A stretch of 6,932 bases of DNA, taken from the NCBI GenBank assembly GCA_017881985.1, contig JADGQH010000174.1, forward strand, positions 1-6,932, written 5' to 3'. Positions 6,056 through 6,932 of the stretch are shown here, in pieces; positions within the stretch are counted from its first letter, which is position 1, and each line of letters starts with the position of its first letter. Under the pieces are notes generated by a model that was not told where the DNA came from, did no database searches, and saw nothing but the letters and a program-made list of their open reading frames with translations. The translations under genes and the position numbers were made by a program. The stretch is from Chloroflexota bacterium (GTDB lineage Bacteria > Chloroflexota > Limnocylindria > Limnocylindrales > CSP1-4).

Positions 6056-6088
6056 ATGGAAGCTGCCGGCCGATCTACGAGGCGCTGA
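6056..6088 (+). CDS. Possible leaderless 10-codon ORF coupled to the SRPBCC gene
   Basis: ATG at 6056 coincides with the predicted transcription start and opens the frame MEAAGRSTRR, ending in TGA at 6086-6088. The GTG of the next gene follows after 2 nt, and that gene's GAGG ribosome site (6079-6082) lies inside the small ORF. This arrangement would suit translational coupling. The peptide has no amino-acid run that would suggest classic attenuation. It may be coincidence. Confidence 0.3.
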   Translation: MEAAGRSTRR

Positions 6089-6090
6089 GC

Positions 6091-6573
6091 GTGGCTGCGG
6101 GTTCCAGCTCGCGCCTCCCGCGAGGGGCCGTCGAGCGACGCCTCTTCGTGGACGCACCGCCGGACGTCGTCTGGACCGCGCTCCACGACCCGGGCTGCCC
6201 GGTCTGGCGCGACGTCCGCTTGCATCTCGATCCGGCCGGCCCGGATTGGCCCGCCGCCGGCGCCCGCCGGCACGCCCGCTTCCGGGTGGGGCCCGTTGTG
6301 CTCGGGACGCTGGTCGAGAGCCTGGAAGCGCGCCCGGCACGCCGGTTCCGGGTCGGCATCGGCGGCGGCGCGATCGTCGGCGAGCGCCGATGGGAGCTCA
6401 CGCCGGCAGCCGGCGGGACGCGGGTGGCCGGATCGGTCCATCTCGAAGGTCGCTCGCGGGTGGGTCGCGCCTTCCTGCGCCTGGGCCGTGGCGGGATCGG
6501 GCCCCGGCTCGAGGCCGAGCTGGCCGCCCTCAAGGAGAAGGCCGAGGCAGCTGCCGGCCGCGCCACGCCCTAG
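6091..6573 (+). CDS. SRPBCC (START/polyketide-cyclase-like) superfamily protein
   Basis: 160 residues from GTG 6091, placed by GAGG at 6079-6082 with an 8-nt spacer; no in-frame ATG gives a better start. The first strand and helix VERRLFVDAPPDVVWTALHD (14-33) form the standard SRPBCC opening. Beta strands follow, with RHARFRVGPVVLGTLVESLE (60-79), RRFRVGI (84-90), RRWELTPAAGGTRVAGSVHL (99-118), then a long C-terminal helix (about 122-154) including RLEAELAALKEKAE. These proteins form a hydrophobic cavity that binds lipids, aromatic or polyketide-like ligands; some are enzymes, many are of unknown role. Nothing identifies the ligand here. Likely cytoplasmic: no signal peptide or membrane helix. 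It is divergent from the membrane-protein gene across a 122-bp gap and is followed 169 bp later by the regulator gene. Confidence 0.85.
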   Translation: MAAGSSSRLPRGAVERRLFVDAPPDVVWTALHDPGCPVWRDVRLHLDPAGPDWPAAGARRHARFRVGPVVLGTLVESLEARPARRFRVGIGGGAIVGERRWELTPAAGGTRVAGSVHLEGRSRVGRAFLRLGRGGIGPRLEAELAALKEKAEAAAGRATP

Positions 6574-6645
6574 CGTCGGGCCTTCCTCGAGCTGCCCGGC
6601 CGGCGTTGCCGATTCCCGCCCGCGCACCGAACGCCCGGTCGCCCG

Positions 6646-6666
6646 GGATGCACTGATGGCGCATCC
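6646..6666. repeat. GGATGC / GCATCC inverted repeat upstream of the regulator promoter
   Basis: GGATGC (6646-6651) and GCATCC (6661-6666) are exact inverted repeats separated by 9 bp, with arm centres 15 bp apart. The element lies 73 nt after the SRPBCC stop and overlaps the expected -35 region of the regulator promoter. No T-run follows, so it is a weak terminator candidate and a plausible protein-binding dyad. Confidence 0.4.
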
Positions 6667-6669
6667 AAC

Positions 6670-6698
6670 TGAACTGTTAGAATGTTCTGAACGGTCAG
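6670..6698. promoter_or_regulatory. Overlapping dyads and 18-bp-spaced direct repeat over the regulator promoter (candidate operator)
   Basis: TGAACTGTTAG (6670-6680) and TGAACGGTCAG (6688-6698) are direct repeats matching at 9 of 11 bases, 18 bp apart. Within the same stretch lie AGAA-TG-TTCT (6679-6688), GTTC-T-GAAC (6684-6692) and CTGA-ACGG-TCAG (6687-6698). They overlap the -10 box and the expected start point, where a MarR-type dimer would block its own transcription. The dyads compete with each other, so the true binding unit is uncertain. Confidence 0.45.
6675..6683 (+). promoter_or_regulatory. Extended -10 promoter of the GbsR/MarR-like gene
   Basis: TGTTAGAAT reads as TG, one base, TAGAAT, again five of six matches to TATAAT plus the extended element. 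The transcription start would be near 6690, leaving a leader of about 53 nt with GGAGAG (6731-6736) six nt before the ATG. The stretch is notably AT-rich against its surroundings. The -35 position holds no clear hexamer. Confidence 0.5.
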
Positions 6699-6742
6699 GA
6701 CCAAGCACAGAGACGGATCGACCGGACAGCGGAGAGTTATCG

Positions 6743-6932
6743 ATGGTCCCGAGCTCAATGCAGGAGGCGGTCATCTGGGACGCCGATCCCCCTCGACCCG
6801 ACGAGAGCCGGGCGCCTCGCGAGGACGAGCACACGCGCGAGGCGTACATCGAGGAGGTCGGCCGGTACTTCGAGAACCTGGGCTGGCTGCGGATGGCGGG
6901 ACGCCTCATCGGCGCGCTGATGATCGCCGAGG
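6743..6932 (+). CDS. GbsR/MarR-like winged-helix transcriptional regulator, 5' part only
   Basis: ATG 6743 opens a frame of 63 codons to the window edge; GGAGAG (6731-6736) sits 6 nt upstream. A second in-frame ATG at 6758 has a poorer ribosome site. Residues 1-33 are a charged, probably disordered lead-in. Residues 38-55, EEVGRYFENLGWLRMAGR, followed by LIGALMIAE, match the first helices of the GbsR-type MarR proteins, where this segment forms the dimer interface and leads into the winged helix. GbsR represses choline-to-glycine-betaine genes in Bacillus, but this subfamily is widely distributed with other, mostly unknown targets, so no osmotic role is claimed. The DNA-binding part is beyond the window. 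The promoter dyads suggest autorepression. Confidence 0.75.
   Translation, partial: MVPSSMQEAVIWDADPPRPDESRAPREDEHTREAYIEEVGRYFENLGWLRMAGRLIGALMIAE

Noticed and set aside
5314..6909. 531-codon open frame on the minus strand
   Set aside because: It covers the SRPBCC gene, the regulator start and the membrane-protein gene in a wrong frame. Its translation is Arg/Ser/Pro/Gly-rich without domain motifs. This is a high-GC antisense artefact.
1..6932. A new multi-gene defence, secretion or biosynthetic system
   Set aside because: The genes are single units in alternating orientation with ordinary household or unknown functions. No nuclease, reverse transcriptase, toxin pair, CRISPR array or biosynthetic core enzyme is visible.

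Overview
The window is a high-GC bacterial chromosome segment. By hand count GC is about 53% over positions 1-280 and above 70% in the lines just after it. Long open antisense frames run opposite nearly every gene, as expected at this GC. The protein set (NatB-type permease, tandem universal stress protein, S9 peptidase, GbsR/MarR-type regulator, DUF971 protein) and the style of the starts (GTG starts, leaderless-looking starts, extended -10 boxes) would suit an uncultured Chloroflexota of the Limnocylindria type. That placement is inference from memory of similar proteins; no marker gene is present.

Layout. 1-162 (minus): 5' part of a ThiS/MoaD/TtuB-like sulfur carrier in AT-richer sequence. 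180-521 (minus): a DUF971 protein whose first ~81 residues look normal and whose tail does not, with the switch near position 280 where composition also changes; this is the most suspicious point in the window. 699-2003 (plus): an ABC-2 exporter permease with no ATPase gene beside it. 2073-2978 (minus): a two-domain universal stress protein, convergent with the permease. 3227-5374 (plus): a complete S9 serine peptidase, divergent from the stress protein. 5408-5968 (minus): an uncharacterised two-helix membrane protein. 6091-6573 (plus): an SRPBCC-fold protein, divergent from the membrane protein. 6743-6932 (plus): the start of a GbsR/MarR-like repressor, cut by the window end.

The genes do not form one pathway. 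They are single transcription units in alternating orientation with short intergenic gaps. The regulatory DNA is more distinctive than the coding content: a 27-bp palindrome centred at 6018 sits where the -35 of the SRPBCC promoter should be; that promoter's start point coincides with the ATG of a 10-codon ORF ending 2 nt before the SRPBCC GTG; and the regulator promoter carries overlapping dyads and an 18-bp-spaced direct repeat that fit autoregulation.

I see no CRISPR array, tRNA, rRNA, complete insertion sequence, or new multi-gene defence or metabolic system.
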